Origin: Lacticaseibacillus kribbianus
GTDB lineage: Bacteria; Bacillota; Bacilli; Lactobacillales; Lactobacillaceae
Direction: 5' to 3'
Length of the DNA: 64,000 nucleotides
Assembly (NCBI RefSeq): GCF_020180945.1
Contig: NZ_JAIPUL010000002.1
Span: 62,001 to 126,000 of the forward strand
The notes under the pieces were generated by a model. The model did no database searches and was not told the origin of the DNA. It saw only the letters and a program-made list of their open reading frames with translations. Each line of letters opens with the position of its first letter. Position 1 is the stretch's first letter. Shown here one piece after another: positions 24,314-33,018 of this stretch. The position numbers and the translations under genes were made by a program.

Positions 24314-24562
24314 GGCCGAAGCCGGCAACCCCGCACAACGCGGCCGAGGCCGGCGACACCGCACAGCGTGGCCGAGGCCGGCGACACCGCGCAACGCGGC
24401 CGAAGCCGGCAGCACCGCACAGCGTGGCCGAGGCCGGCGACACCGCGCAACGCGGCCGAAGCCGGCAGCACCGCACAGCGTGGCCGAAGCCGGCAGCACC
24501 GCACAGCGTGGCCGAAGCCGGCAGCACCGCACAGCGTGGCCGAAGCCGGCAGCACCGCAATG
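24314..24562. repeat. 28-bp minisatellite, about nine units
   Basis: Head-to-tail copies of GGCCGAAGCCGGCAGCACCG + CACAGCGT with a few alternating variants (GAGGCCGGCGAC, GCGCAACGC). No spacers, so not CRISPR. Open frames in several phases on both strands are a by-product of composition. It lies between the xylosidase stop and a shared terminator. Confidence 0.9.
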
Positions 24563-24563
24563 C

Positions 24564-24599
24564 AAAAAGCCGTCGAATCGCAGGATTCGACGGCTTTTT
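24564..24599. terminator. bidirectional terminator between xylC and adh
   Basis: AAAAAGCCGTCGAATC (24564-24579), GCAG, GATTCGACGGCTTTTT (24584-24599): perfect palindrome with T-runs on both strands. Confidence 0.93.
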
Positions 24600-24617
24600 G
24601 GTTGCGGTGCTTGGGGC

Positions 24618-25739
24618 CTATTCGCCCGGCACGTAATCCGGGTCGATCACCAGAATCGGCTTGATGGTCTTGCCGGAGCGGGAGTCGGCGTTGGCCTCGT
24701 TGATCTGGTCGAAGCGGTAGAACTTCTCGGTCTTGTCGAAGGCGAAGACGCCGAGCTTGTAGAAGTCAATCAGGCGCGGGATGTCGATCTGCGGGATCGA
24801 GTCGCCCATGTTGACGCCGACGATCTTCTTGTCGTCCACGCACAGGTCGTTCCAAGTGTCCACGTCGATGTGGTTCGGGGTGACAGCGATGGTCGCGGTC
24901 GTGCCGCCCTGGGCGAGGACCTTGATCGAGTTCTCCATCACGGCGGTGACGCCGGTGGTGTCGACGGCCCAGTCCACGCCGCGGCCGTCGGTCAGATCCT
25001 TAACGGCCTGCACGACGTCGAGGTCCTTGGAGTTGATGACGTCGGTGGCGCCGAGCTCCTTGGCCAGCTCCAGGCGGGAGTCGACGATGTCGATGCCGAT
25101 CACCTTGACGCAGCCGGCGATGCGGCCGGCCATCATCGCGGCCAGGCCGACGGCGCCGGTGCCGAACACGGCGATGGTGTCGCCGGGGGTCGGGCGCAGG
25201 GTGTTCAGGACGGTGCCGGAGCCGGTCACGTAGCCGCAGCCCAGCGGACCGAGCTTGCGCAGATCAAGGGATTTGTCGACCTTGACCGCGTTGCGCTCGC
25301 GCACGACCGTGGTGGTGGTGAAGGAGCTTTGGTCGAACATGTCGGCCACGTGCTCCCCGTTTTCCGTGAAGTGGCTGGAGCCGTCCGGGCGCACGCCGGA
25401 CAGGTTGTTGTGCGCGTAGTTCTCGCACTGCGTCGGGATGCCCTTCAGGCAGGACTTACAGTTCCCGCAGGCGTAAAAGGACAGCACGACATGGTCGCCG
25501 GGCACGAACTGGGTGACCTCGGGGCCGACCTTCTCGACGATCCCGGAGCCTTCGTGGCCCAGGACGATCGGGTAGTCGATCACCGCGTCGCCGCGGCGCA
25601 GCGCCTCGTCGGAGTGGCAGATGCCGCTGGCGACCATGTGGACCTGGATGTCGTCCGGGCCCATTGGTGCGAGTTCGATGTCGTCCTTGATTTCAAAATC
25701 CGCGTTCTGCGCGGCTACAACGGCTGCTTTGATTTTCAT
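24618..25739 (-). CDS. zinc-dependent alcohol dehydrogenase (MDR family)
   Basis: 373 residues of the medium-chain dehydrogenase family. Catalytic zinc ligands Cys and His are in SGICHSD and GHEGSG (about 40 and 65). The structural zinc cysteines are in CGNCKSCLKG...C (about 95-110), and the Rossmann motif GTGAVGLAAM is near 200. Most like NAD-dependent aryl-/short-chain alcohol dehydrogenases. The start at 25739 is preferred because AAGGAG is eight bases ahead; a GTG nine bases earlier touches that site. A cre site sits at its promoter, so glucose probably represses it. Confidence 0.9.
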   Translation of the reverse strand: MKIKAAVVAAQNADFEIKDDIELAPMGPDDIQVHMVASGICHSDEALRRGDAVIDYPIVLGHEGSGIVEKVGPEVTQFVPGDHVVLSFYACGNCKSCLKGIPTQCENYAHNNLSGVRPDGSSHFTENGEHVADMFDQSSFTTTTVVRERNAVKVDKSLDLRKLGPLGCGYVTGSGTVLNTLRPTPGDTIAVFGTGAVGLAAMMAGRIAGCVKVIGIDIVDSRLELAKELGATDVINSKDLDVVQAVKDLTDGRGVDWAVDTTGVTAVMENSIKVLAQGGTTATIAVTPNHIDVDTWNDLCVDDKKIVGVNMGDSIPQIDIPRLIDFYKLGVFAFDKTEKFYRFDQINEANADSRSGKTIKPILVIDPDYVPGE

Positions 25740-25780
25740 GCGATGCACTCCTTTGTGATGTGGTTAACAGTTGACGCCTT

Positions 25781-25819
25781 CATTATCGGCAACAAAAGGA
25801 GCGAAAGCAACCGCTTACA
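25781..25819 (-). promoter_or_regulatory. cre site and promoter of adh
   Basis: On the minus strand TGTAAGCGGTTGCT (25819-25806) fits the cre consensus at all but about one core position. It overlaps a -35 TTGCTT, followed 17 bp later by GATAAT. CcpA repression is the likely reading. Confidence 0.6.
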
Positions 25820-25947
25820 AAATCATCTGGCGATATGGCCCACCGCCGACCCGGGCGACTGCAACAGCTGCGCGCCGGCGCCGGCGGCCGCACTGGGACA
25901 GTTTTCACCTTCGTCCGGGGCACGGTTCTCATGTAAGTGGAACATAT

Positions 25948-26937
25948 CTACAGGTCCAGCGTGCCCGCTCCGTCGCGGTCAGCCTTGGGGCCGTGGCCGA
26001 ACTGCGCCTGGTAGTGGGCGTAAAAGAAGCTGGAGTTGGCGATGCCGACGCTGCGCGCAATCTGGTGCACCGGCCGGTTGGTGGTCGCAATCGCATCGCG
26101 CGCCCGCAGCAGCCGCTCCTGGGTCAGGGCGGCGCTGAAGGTCTGGCCGACCTCGCGGTGAAAAACGTTGCCCAGGTAATTGCGGTTGTAGTTGAGCTTG
26201 GCGGCTAGGGCGGCCAGCGTGACGTGCGCGTAGTCCTCGTGGATCGCCTTGAGCATCTCAAGCGCCAGCGCCTGGCCGGACGAAAGCGGCGTGACCGGCT
26301 GCTGGTAGTTGCGCACCAGCTGGGCGAGCAGAATCGTCAGCTCGGCCTGCATGATGGTGTCGGCCAGCTCGCGGTCCTGGTAGTACTCGGTGATCAGCCG
26401 CTGCATCGTGGCCTGAATCTCGCCGAAGCTAGTGCCGGCAAAGCGCACGAAGCCGCGCGGGGACTGCGGCCGCACGCGGTTTTCCAGGAAGGCGAACAGC
26501 ACGCTGCGCTGCGCGTGCATGCGGCTCAACAGATCCAGCGAGATGTTCTGGTCGCGAAACAGCACGTTGATCAGCAGGTCGTGCTCGCCGAGCGCCGCGA
26601 TCGCGTGGCGGCAGCCGGCGTCCAGGAGCAGCAGGTCGCCCTGTTGCAGCTGGACGCGCTGGCCGTTGACGTGCTCGACCGCCGACCCGGTCAGCATGTA
26701 GTTGAGCTCCAGAAACTGGTGGGTGTGCAGCGGGTAGGCGGCGAAGCGGTTGTGCTTGGACACGTAGATGCTGCGGTTGCGGAAAAAGTAGTCGTTGAGC
26801 ACCGGCATGTTCGCGGTTTCGCTCAGGTCGACGTCAAGCGCGGCGGCGGGGATGTCGTCTTGGACCTGGCGGCTCTGGTACTGGCGCGCCTCAACGGGGC
26901 TGAACGCCTGCAGTTGGCGTAAAATATCGGGGTTCAT
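25948..26937 (-). CDS. AraC family transcriptional regulator
   Basis: 329 residues: N-terminal cupin fold (about 55-150; HTHQFLELNYMLTG), linker, then a C-terminal AraC DNA-binding domain (about 225-320; VTLAALAAKLNYNRNYLGNVF and VHQIARSVGIANSSFFYAHY). Ribosome site AAAGGAG before the ATG. It points away from the second WxL cluster and shares a ~340-bp gap with it. Its target is unknown; adh downstream on the same strand is separated by 200 bp with its own promoter. Confidence 0.85.
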   Translation of the reverse strand: MNPDILRQLQAFSPVEARQYQSRQVQDDIPAAALDVDLSETANMPVLNDYFFRNRSIYVSKHNRFAAYPLHTHQFLELNYMLTGSAVEHVNGQRVQLQQGDLLLLDAGCRHAIAALGEHDLLINVLFRDQNISLDLLSRMHAQRSVLFAFLENRVRPQSPRGFVRFAGTSFGEIQATMQRLITEYYQDRELADTIMQAELTILLAQLVRNYQQPVTPLSSGQALALEMLKAIHEDYAHVTLAALAAKLNYNRNYLGNVFHREVGQTFSAALTQERLLRARDAIATTNRPVHQIARSVGIANSSFFYAHYQAQFGHGPKADRDGAGTLDL

Positions 26938-27212
26938 GGGCGACTCCTTTCCGGCACATTTGCTCCATGGTAACCCGCAGGCGGCGGTTGGGGCAAAAAA
27001 AGTTGCGGGGGTGCCGCACGGGCGGGGGTCGGCGCGGGAGCCGCCCGGCCGGGGTCGGGGAGCCGGCTACGGACTGGGCCGCCGGATTCGCGGTGGGGCA
27101 CTGGCCGCCGGTCAGACCGCCGGCTGCGGGACAGGTGCTTGGCGGCCGCCCGCCGCGGCGCTCCTTTTTTGCGCCCGCCAGGCCCGGTGCGATAGGCTTT
27201 GGCCTCGGCAAC
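26938..27212. other. gap between AraC gene and second WxL cluster
   Basis: Extremely GC-rich sequence with no ORF that has a ribosome site. No operator palindrome stood out. Confidence 0.4.
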
Positions 27213-27241
27213 TTGCCAGCTACGGCGCGGCCTGATATAGT
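27213..27241 (+). promoter_or_regulatory. promoter of second WxL cluster
   Basis: TTGCCA (27213-27218), 17-bp spacer, TATAGT (27236-27241). Confidence 0.65.
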
Positions 27242-27275
27242 GGGCATCCAAAACTGGGAACCGGGGGACGAACGC

Positions 27276-28808
27276 ATGCGAGACAGACATTGGTGGCGAC
27301 GACTGGGGCTGGGCCTCGGCCTGATTGGCGTGCTCGCCGTGGCGCTGGTCCTGCTGCCGCCGCGCGCGGCCAGGGCCGCGGTGACGGTGCCGTCCGCGAT
27401 CACGGCGCCGGCCGGGTTCGTGACGCCGTCGCCGGCGAAGGGGGCGACCGGGTCGGGGTTTCGCACCCAGCCGAACTGGTCGGGGTACGGTTACACGATG
27501 CTTGGCGTCGAGTCCGCGCCCACCGATGAGGAGAAGTACGCCGCCTTCGTGAATCGCGGGTTCGGCTATCTGCACCTTTATGCCTCATTTCGCAAGGCGG
27601 GCGGGGACTACCTGTCCGGCTACAAAATCGTGACCCGGCGCCGCATCGGCAGCGGTCCGGTGACCATCAGCACCGACCCCGGGGGATTCGGGGAGCAGCC
27701 CGGGGTGGTCTGGGACACGCCGATGCAGTATTGGCCGGCCAACGACTTCATCGATTACAAGCTGGCCTTCAACGACACCATCACGACGCCGACCTGGGTC
27801 ACCTTCCAGGTCAGCATCATGGTCAACAATGGCAACGCCTACCACTCCCAGCTGTTCTGGGTGCTGGTGGTGCCAAGCCCCGTCGGCCGGCTGTCGGCGA
27901 CGTCGCGGGTGGTTTTTCGCGGCCAGACGGCGGACGTCGGGCTGCTGAACACCGCGCCCACGATTGCCCCCGACTACCGGCTGACCGGCACCGGGTGGTT
28001 CGCGCTACGCAACTACCAGCAGCTGAGCAACCCCGCCGGCACCGTCGGCCTGCGGGAGCTGAGCGCCAGCCTGACCATTCAGCGCCACTCGTTTTACGAC
28101 GGAATCACCGCGTCGCTGGGCACGCTGGTCGAGGTGCTGGCCGACCTGCCGGACCGCACCGTGACGCGCGACGGGTCGGCGCAGTTTTCGCTGACGCTGC
28201 CGGACCGGGTGACGGTGAAAAACGTGCGGTGGACCGTCGGCGGCGCGGCCGCCGGCACCGGGCCGACGCTGACCGTGGCCGACGCGCAGGCGACCACCGC
28301 GGTGCAGGCGACCGCGGATTACTACCTCGACGGCAACCTGATCCAGGCCGGCGCCGTCAGCAACCTGGCGTACCTGTACGTCGAGGACGACCCGGGCACC
28401 CTGGTGCTGACGGCGGTGCCGGACCTCGCCTTCGCGCCGGCCAGCGGCGCGCCCTTCACCGTGGCGCAGGCCTTCGCCGGTGCGACGCTTGCGGCCACCG
28501 GCACGGTCAGCGTGGCGGACGACCGCCTCGCGCCGGGCCCGTGGCAGCTGAGCGTTGCGGCGACGGGCTTCACGCCCGCGTGGCCGGCGACCATGACCCT
28601 GACGGCGGCCGGACAGCGCGTCTCCCTTGGCGTGCCCAGCGCCGAGCCGGTGACGCTGCTGTACGGGCCGACGTCCACCACGGACTTTGCGGTCACCGCG
28701 CGCCTGGCGCTTGCGGCCCGCACCGCGCCGGTGGCCGGCCAATACGCCGCGACCGTGACGTGGACGCTGACGGCAGGACCGATTGGCGCGGCCCCGAGCG
28801 CGCCGTAA
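27276..28808 (+). CDS. large WxL-domain surface protein
   Basis: 510 residues: signal peptide with a long basic start (MRDRHWWRRLG..., cleavage near residue 37 after ARA), a beta-rich N-terminal region rich in aromatic residues (about 60-215), an Ig-like middle (about 220-345), then a WxL domain with both motifs, GPWQLSV (about 425) and TVTWTLTA near the end. The ATG at 27276 follows CCGGGGGACGAACGC and gives the signal peptide; the frame is open much further upstream but without a signal. The N-terminal domain was not recognised. Confidence 0.83.
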   Translation: MRDRHWWRRLGLGLGLIGVLAVALVLLPPRAARAAVTVPSAITAPAGFVTPSPAKGATGSGFRTQPNWSGYGYTMLGVESAPTDEEKYAAFVNRGFGYLHLYASFRKAGGDYLSGYKIVTRRRIGSGPVTISTDPGGFGEQPGVVWDTPMQYWPANDFIDYKLAFNDTITTPTWVTFQVSIMVNNGNAYHSQLFWVLVVPSPVGRLSATSRVVFRGQTADVGLLNTAPTIAPDYRLTGTGWFALRNYQQLSNPAGTVGLRELSASLTIQRHSFYDGITASLGTLVEVLADLPDRTVTRDGSAQFSLTLPDRVTVKNVRWTVGGAAAGTGPTLTVADAQATTAVQATADYYLDGNLIQAGAVSNLAYLYVEDDPGTLVLTAVPDLAFAPASGAPFTVAQAFAGATLAATGTVSVADDRLAPGPWQLSVAATGFTPAWPATMTLTAAGQRVSLGVPSAEPVTLLYGPTSTTDFAVTARLALAARTAPVAGQYAATVTWTLTAGPIGAAPSAP

Positions 28809-28825
28809 CAAAATAATTTATCGTG

Positions 28826-28853
28826 CGAGTCGACGGGGTCGGCTCGTATTTTT
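28826..28853 (+). terminator. terminator after large WxL gene
   Basis: CGAGTCGAC, GGG, GTCGGCTCG then TATTTTT. The next ~100 bp are AT-rich. Confidence 0.8.
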
Positions 28854-28955
28854 GTTCTGGGGCGCCTGAACACGCGACGTTAAAGAGGATACTTGCCGAC
28901 TGAGTCGCCTAAATTTATTAATAATATTATTTACTAATCTTAGATGCTTGAAAAA

Positions 28956-28985
28956 TTGACGGGAAACTGTCTGCCGTGTTACGAT
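28956..28985 (+). promoter_or_regulatory. promoter of small WxL gene
   Basis: TTGACG (28956-28961), 18-bp spacer, TACGAT (28980-28985). Confidence 0.6.
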
Positions 28986-29042
28986 ACCACGACTTGAGAA
29001 AACGGATTCTCAAGCTTTGAACACGCGAAGGGAGAGATAAGC

Positions 29043-29753
29043 ATGCGCAAGCAGGTATTGGGCGCCATCGCACTGACGGCGGCGCTGGCAACGGCCCCGG
29101 TGGCTATCGGCCGGGCGGTAACGGGGTCGGGACCAGGGACGGCAGAGAACAACATCAGTATACCGACTTTGAGCGAGGGATTTGCCGTAGATGAGAATGG
29201 CAAAGCAACGGCGGCCTCCTCGGCCACATTCGAGCTGATTGCCGGCAAGCTGACGCTGGATCAAGTGCCGAACTATGATTTTGGCCAAGCGAACATTAGT
29301 GAGATTATCGCTGGTCCAGTGACAAGGAAATCGTTTGCAGGAGATCCGACCAAGAGGCTAAGCACTTACGACGGCCAAAACTACGAGGGCACCCTCTCTG
29401 TGTCGGATTACCGCGGCAACAATGCCGGCTGGACGCTCACGGCCCAGTCCGGCAACTTTAAGGGCGGCACCGGCACCGATACCCTCGACATTAATTCACT
29501 GACGTTGCATATCGGTGCACCAGTGACGGTGGATCCTCAGATGCCGGGTGAGCTTATAAGCGGTGACATTGCCGGGACCGGGGCGACCGCAATTAGTGCC
29601 GAAGCTGGGCACGGCGCGGGTAACAACACCTACAACTCTGACGCGTCACTCGATCTGGCTCAAAACATCAAGGCAGTGGCCGGCGACTACGAGGCCGTGA
29701 TCAACTGGACGCTGGGGAGCACCCCGACACCAGCGGCGCCGACGCAGCCGTAG
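29043..29753 (+). CDS. WxL-domain cell-surface protein (small)
   Basis: 236 residues: signal peptide (MRKQVLGAIALTAALATA...) and a single WxL domain with AGWTLTAQ (about 128-135) and INWTLGS (about 220-226). It parallels the small WxL gene of the first cluster and is likewise followed by DUF916 and sortase-substrate genes. Its GC is slightly lower than that of its neighbours. Ribosome site AAGGGAGAG. Confidence 0.9.
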   Translation: MRKQVLGAIALTAALATAPVAIGRAVTGSGPGTAENNISIPTLSEGFAVDENGKATAASSATFELIAGKLTLDQVPNYDFGQANISEIIAGPVTRKSFAGDPTKRLSTYDGQNYEGTLSVSDYRGNNAGWTLTAQSGNFKGGTGTDTLDINSLTLHIGAPVTVDPQMPGELISGDIAGTGATAISAEAGHGAGNNTYNSDASLDLAQNIKAVAGDYEAVINWTLGSTPTPAAPTQP

Positions 29754-29807
29754 TGACCGCGATCTCAAGCGGGTCGGGCGACCGGCTCGTTTGGCTATCG
29801 CGGTCAC
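29753..29807 (+). other. intercistronic hairpin between WxL and DUF916 genes
   Basis: GTGACCGCGAT (29753-29763) pairs perfectly with ATCGCGGTCAC (29797-29807), with a smaller GGTCG/CGACC stem inside. No T-tract follows, and the DUF916 ribosome site begins six bases later. It could partly stop transcription or protect the WxL mRNA so that it is made in excess. Confidence 0.65.
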
Positions 29808-29824
29808 CCCATGGAGGTGAGCAC

Positions 29825-30883
29825 ATGACAACAATCATCAACCGAACGCGCCGCGGCAGTCGTGCCGCCCGCGTCCTGCGCGCCACGCTGCGCGGCCTCG
29901 CGGGTGGGCTGCTGCTCGTCATGGCGGCACTGCTGCTGACCGCCCCACGCCCGGCACGGGCCGCGGGCGCGGGCTTCACCGTGTCCCCGGTCAGCCCTGC
30001 GGCGGCCATGGAGAAGGGCTACTTCGTGGTGCAGGCGGCGCCCGGCAGCACCCGCAAGCTCGTGGTGGCCGTCGCCAACCTCGCGGACGCGCCCAAGAAC
30101 CTGCGCCTGCAGGTGACCGACGCCTTCACGCAGCCCAACGGCGAGGTCGGCTACACCCCGGGCGGAACCACCGACCCCGCCGCCAAGTACCAGCTGAGCA
30201 AGCTGAGCTCGCCGCCGGTCGACTTCACGCTGGCCGCGCACCAGGGGCGGGAGGTCACCATCACGGTGGCGCTGCCGCCGGCGGCTTTTGACGGGCAGAT
30301 CCTGGGCGGCATCTACGTCGAGGACCTGGCCGATTACGGCGGCAGCGGCTCCGGCATGGCGGTCGCGAACCATTTTGCCATGATGGTCGCCATTCAGATG
30401 CAAAACAGTCCGAAGCTGGTGGCACCGCACCTCAACCTGGGCCAGGTCACCGTCGGCACACAGGACAATGCGCCGGCCGTGCTCGCGACGCTTCAAAACG
30501 ACCGGGCGCGGCTGTTCGGCAAGCTGGCGATCACGGCCAAGGTGACGCCGGCCGGCAAAACCAAGGCGACCGTCACCCGCAGCGTGACGAATTACGCGAT
30601 GGCGCCGACCTCGCACCTCGACTTCGGACTGCCGCTCACGACGGCGCTTGCGCCCGGCCAGTACGACCTGGACCTGCTGGCGGTGGCGGGCGATTACCGC
30701 TGGCACTTCACGCGGCGCTTCACGGTCACGGCCAAGCAGGCGGCGACCACGGCCAAGGCGGTGGTGCCAGACGCCGTCCCGGTCTGGCCGTGGCTGAGCA
30801 TCGCCGGCGTGGTGCTCCTACTCGGCCTGCTGTGGCTGGTGCTGTGGCGGCGCCGAAGGAGGAAAAAAGATGATCCGACTTAA
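29825..30883 (+). CDS. DUF916/DUF3324 WxL-interacting membrane protein
   Basis: 352 residues with the same plan as the protein at 16.6 kb: an extended signal peptide (about 1-50), DUF916 beginning FTVSPVSPA, the FTQPNGEVGYTPG segment, a second Ig-like half, and a C-terminal membrane anchor (about 315-340) with an RRRRRKKDD tail. It should tether the WxL proteins of this locus. Start at 29825 after ATGGAGGTGAGCAC. Confidence 0.9.
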   Translation: MTTIINRTRRGSRAARVLRATLRGLAGGLLLVMAALLLTAPRPARAAGAGFTVSPVSPAAAMEKGYFVVQAAPGSTRKLVVAVANLADAPKNLRLQVTDAFTQPNGEVGYTPGGTTDPAAKYQLSKLSSPPVDFTLAAHQGREVTITVALPPAAFDGQILGGIYVEDLADYGGSGSGMAVANHFAMMVAIQMQNSPKLVAPHLNLGQVTVGTQDNAPAVLATLQNDRARLFGKLAITAKVTPAGKTKATVTRSVTNYAMAPTSHLDFGLPLTTALAPGQYDLDLLAVAGDYRWHFTRRFTVTAKQAATTAKAVVPDAVPVWPWLSIAGVVLLLGLLWLVLWRRRRRKKDDPT

Positions 30884-31385
30884 CGCGCTGGCCGCCTTGC
30901 TGCTGATCGCGGGCCTGCTGCTGGGCAGCCTGGCGCCCGAGCACGTTCACGCCAAGCAATCGGTGGCGACCTTCACCATCGTCGACGACGGCACGCCGCG
31001 GCCGCAGCCGGGTCCGACCCCGGGCGGCGGCTCAGGTGGCCAGTCCGGCGGCGGCTCAGGTGGCCAGTCCGGCGGCGGCTCCAGCGGCCAAACCGGCGGT
31101 AGCGCGGGTGGCAGCGGCCAGACCTCCGGCGGCGCCAGTGGCCAAACCGGTTCCAGCGGTCAAACCGGTGGTGGTGGGCAAACGGACGGTGGTCCGCCCG
31201 CGACCGGCGGTGAAACCGCGCGGGCGGGCAACACCAACCTGCCGCAGACCGACGCCGCTGCGCGGCCCGCGGTGACGCTCGGCGGTCTGGCGCTGCTGGC
31301 AGCGGTGGCCGCAATCGGGGTGCGACGTCGGGCGCGGCGCGGTCCAACCGGGCGTAAGAACGCAAAACGCCGCGCCACCCGGTGA
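30870..31385 (+). CDS. sortase-substrate surface protein with Gly/Ser/Gln repeats (LPQTD)
   Basis: 171 residues: signal peptide, a flexible repeat region (about 50-110) built from GGSGGQ-type units, then the sorting signal LPQTD, a hydrophobic helix and an Arg/Lys-rich tail. Asp instead of Gly at the fifth position is unusual for a housekeeping sortase and may mean a dedicated or relaxed sortase. It overlaps the DUF916 gene by 14 bases. It is the counterpart of the LPQTG protein in the first cluster. Confidence 0.75.
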   Translation: MIRLNALAALLLIAGLLLGSLAPEHVHAKQSVATFTIVDDGTPRPQPGPTPGGGSGGQSGGGSGGQSGGGSSGQTGGSAGGSGQTSGGASGQTGSSGQTGGGGQTDGGPPATGGETARAGNTNLPQTDAAARPAVTLGGLALLAAVAAIGVRRRARRGPTGRKNAKRRATR

Positions 31386-31400
31386 GGGTGACGCGGCGTA
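31362..31400 (-). terminator. terminator of the bPH2 gene pair (minus strand)
   Basis: ACGCCGCG-C-CACCC / GGGTG-A-CGCGGCGT around GGTGA, with TTTT following on the minus strand. The stem lies inside the 3' end of the convergent LPQTD gene. Confidence 0.65.
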
Positions 31401-31407
31401 ACGGGAC

Positions 31408-33018
31408 TCATTTTGGCTGGTACCAGTCCTGAATCATCTGGGCGGTGGCGAGGTCGAGGTAGCGCAGCTCGACGGCCTCGTTCCCGTTGCCCTTGCGCAG
31501 GTTGACGGTCAGGTGGCAGCGGCGGCGCGCCCGCAGCCATCGCGGCTGCTCCACGGCCAGCGACTGGACGTTGGCGCGTCGCACGAAGTCGGTCTGGCGC
31601 GTGCCCCACGAGCCGGTCTGCATAATGAGAAGGGGCCCGACGGTGGCGATGCCCTGCGTGCGGCCGGCGTAGCGGCCCTGAACGAGGCCGACCAGCACCA
31701 GCGCGGCGGTGGCGATTAGCGCCGGGAGCACCCAGTGCGGCTGCCAGAAGTGGAGGCCGAGGCTTCCGGCGAGTCCCAGCACGAGGTAGCCCAGGCCGGC
31801 GTTGCGCACGAACGGCGCGGTGGCGGCCGGTGCGGCCAGCGGCGGCAGCTCGCTTGGCAGCCACGGTACGAACGGCGTCATCACCTCAAGCAGCCGCGGC
31901 GCCTGCACCACCGGCATCAGCATCAGGTCGTCTTGCTTTTCCTCGTCCGCGGCGTTGGACGCCGTCAGCGCCTGCACCGAGGCCAGGTGGCACCACTGGC
32001 GGAGAAGCGTCGCGCGGACGCGCACCGCCTGGATGCGGTCGAGCCGCACGCTGGTGGTGGTGCGGGTGAAAAGCCCGCGCGTCGCGGTCAGCGTGTGGCC
32101 CTCGCGGCGCAGGGTGAACCGGAAGTACTTCTGCAGAATGCCGAGGTAGGCCGCGGCCAGCCCGAGCAGCAAAATCACGATGACCAGTGCGACGATCACG
32201 ACGACGGCCAGCGCGGCCAGCTGCCGCTCGGCGCCCGACACCCAGTCCTTGGGCAGAATGTCGTCGGCCTTGTCGTACAGCCACCAGAGCACGGCGAGGA
32301 CCGGCACGAAGCCCATGCTGGTCAGCGCGTAGATGTTCAGGTCCCGGGCCGCAATGCGGTACTCGGGTCCGGCGGGGCGGCCTGCCGCGTCTGCCTCGGC
32401 CGCATCGGTGCCCGCGTCGTCGGTGGCCACCAAATCCGCAGTCGGCGCTTCCGCGGCGGCCGCGTTCACGCCCGGCTCGTCCGCGCTCGTGCCCGATGCG
32501 TCCGCGTTTGCCGGCGCCGCCTCGTCGTCGGCGGCCGCGGGATCGGCCGCCGCACCGACCGATGCCGCGACCCGCGCGCCGCTGCGCTTGCGCCGGCGCT
32601 CAATCAGGTCGGCCACGGCGGTCGGCACCGCGACCAGCGTGGCCTCGGCGGCGTTGTCCTCGTGGCTCGAGGTCTCGATGCTCAGGCTGAGTAGGTCGAA
32701 CGGCTGGAGGATCAGCCACTGCGACCGCTGCAGGGTCTGGATGTTGGCGTAGGGGATGTGGCGCGTTTTGCGCACGAACAGGCCCGAGTTGATGGTGATG
32801 GCGTCTTCACCCAGCACGTAGGTGAAGCGCAGGTAGCGCGCGACGTAGATGGCGACGAAGGCAATCAGCAGGGCGCCGAGCAGCGGCAGCGTCCAAAAGC
32901 GCGCGCCGTCGTCCTTCAGCAGCGCCCAGGCCGAGGCGAGGCCGATGGCGGCCCAGCCGTACAGGCCCTTGCCCAGCATGATGACGAGGGCCAGCGGGTG
33001 CAGGCGGTTAGGCGTCAT
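31408..33018 (-). CDS. bacterial PH domain (bPH2/YdbT-like) membrane protein
   Basis: 536 residues: repeated units of two membrane helices followed by a bPH2 domain. Markers are ITINSGLFVRKTRHIPYANIQTLQRSQW (about 75-100) and the second-domain TRGLFTRTTTSVRLDRIQAVRV. It is the YdbT partner of the smaller bPH2 protein just upstream, which it overlaps by 11 bases. A strongly Ala/Asp-rich insertion (about 145-220) separates the first and second units and is not typical. In Bacillus the pair is linked to resistance to some bacteriocins; here the role is inferred only. Confidence 0.8.
   Translation of the reverse strand: MTPNRLHPLALVIMLGKGLYGWAAIGLASAWALLKDDGARFWTLPLLGALLIAFVAIYVARYLRFTYVLGEDAITINSGLFVRKTRHIPYANIQTLQRSQWLILQPFDLLSLSIETSSHEDNAAEATLVAVPTAVADLIERRRKRSGARVAASVGAAADPAAADDEAAPANADASGTSADEPGVNAAAAEAPTADLVATDDAGTDAAEADAAGRPAGPEYRIAARDLNIYALTSMGFVPVLAVLWWLYDKADDILPKDWVSGAERQLAALAVVVIVALVIVILLLGLAAAYLGILQKYFRFTLRREGHTLTATRGLFTRTTTSVRLDRIQAVRVRATLLRQWCHLASVQALTASNAADEEKQDDLMLMPVVQAPRLLEVMTPFVPWLPSELPPLAAPAATAPFVRNAGLGYLVLGLAGSLGLHFWQPHWVLPALIATAALVLVGLVQGRYAGRTQGIATVGPLLIMQTGSWGTRQTDFVRRANVQSLAVEQPRWLRARRRCHLTVNLRKGNGNEAVELRYLDLATAQMIQDWYQPK

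Noticed and set aside
24314-24562. Repeat array as a possible CRISPR
   Set aside because: Units are head to tail with no spacers, and no cas gene is in the window.
24242-24565. Several open frames through the 28-bp repeats on both strands
   Set aside because: They follow from repeat composition; there is no ribosome site or known domain, and frames are open in several phases at once.
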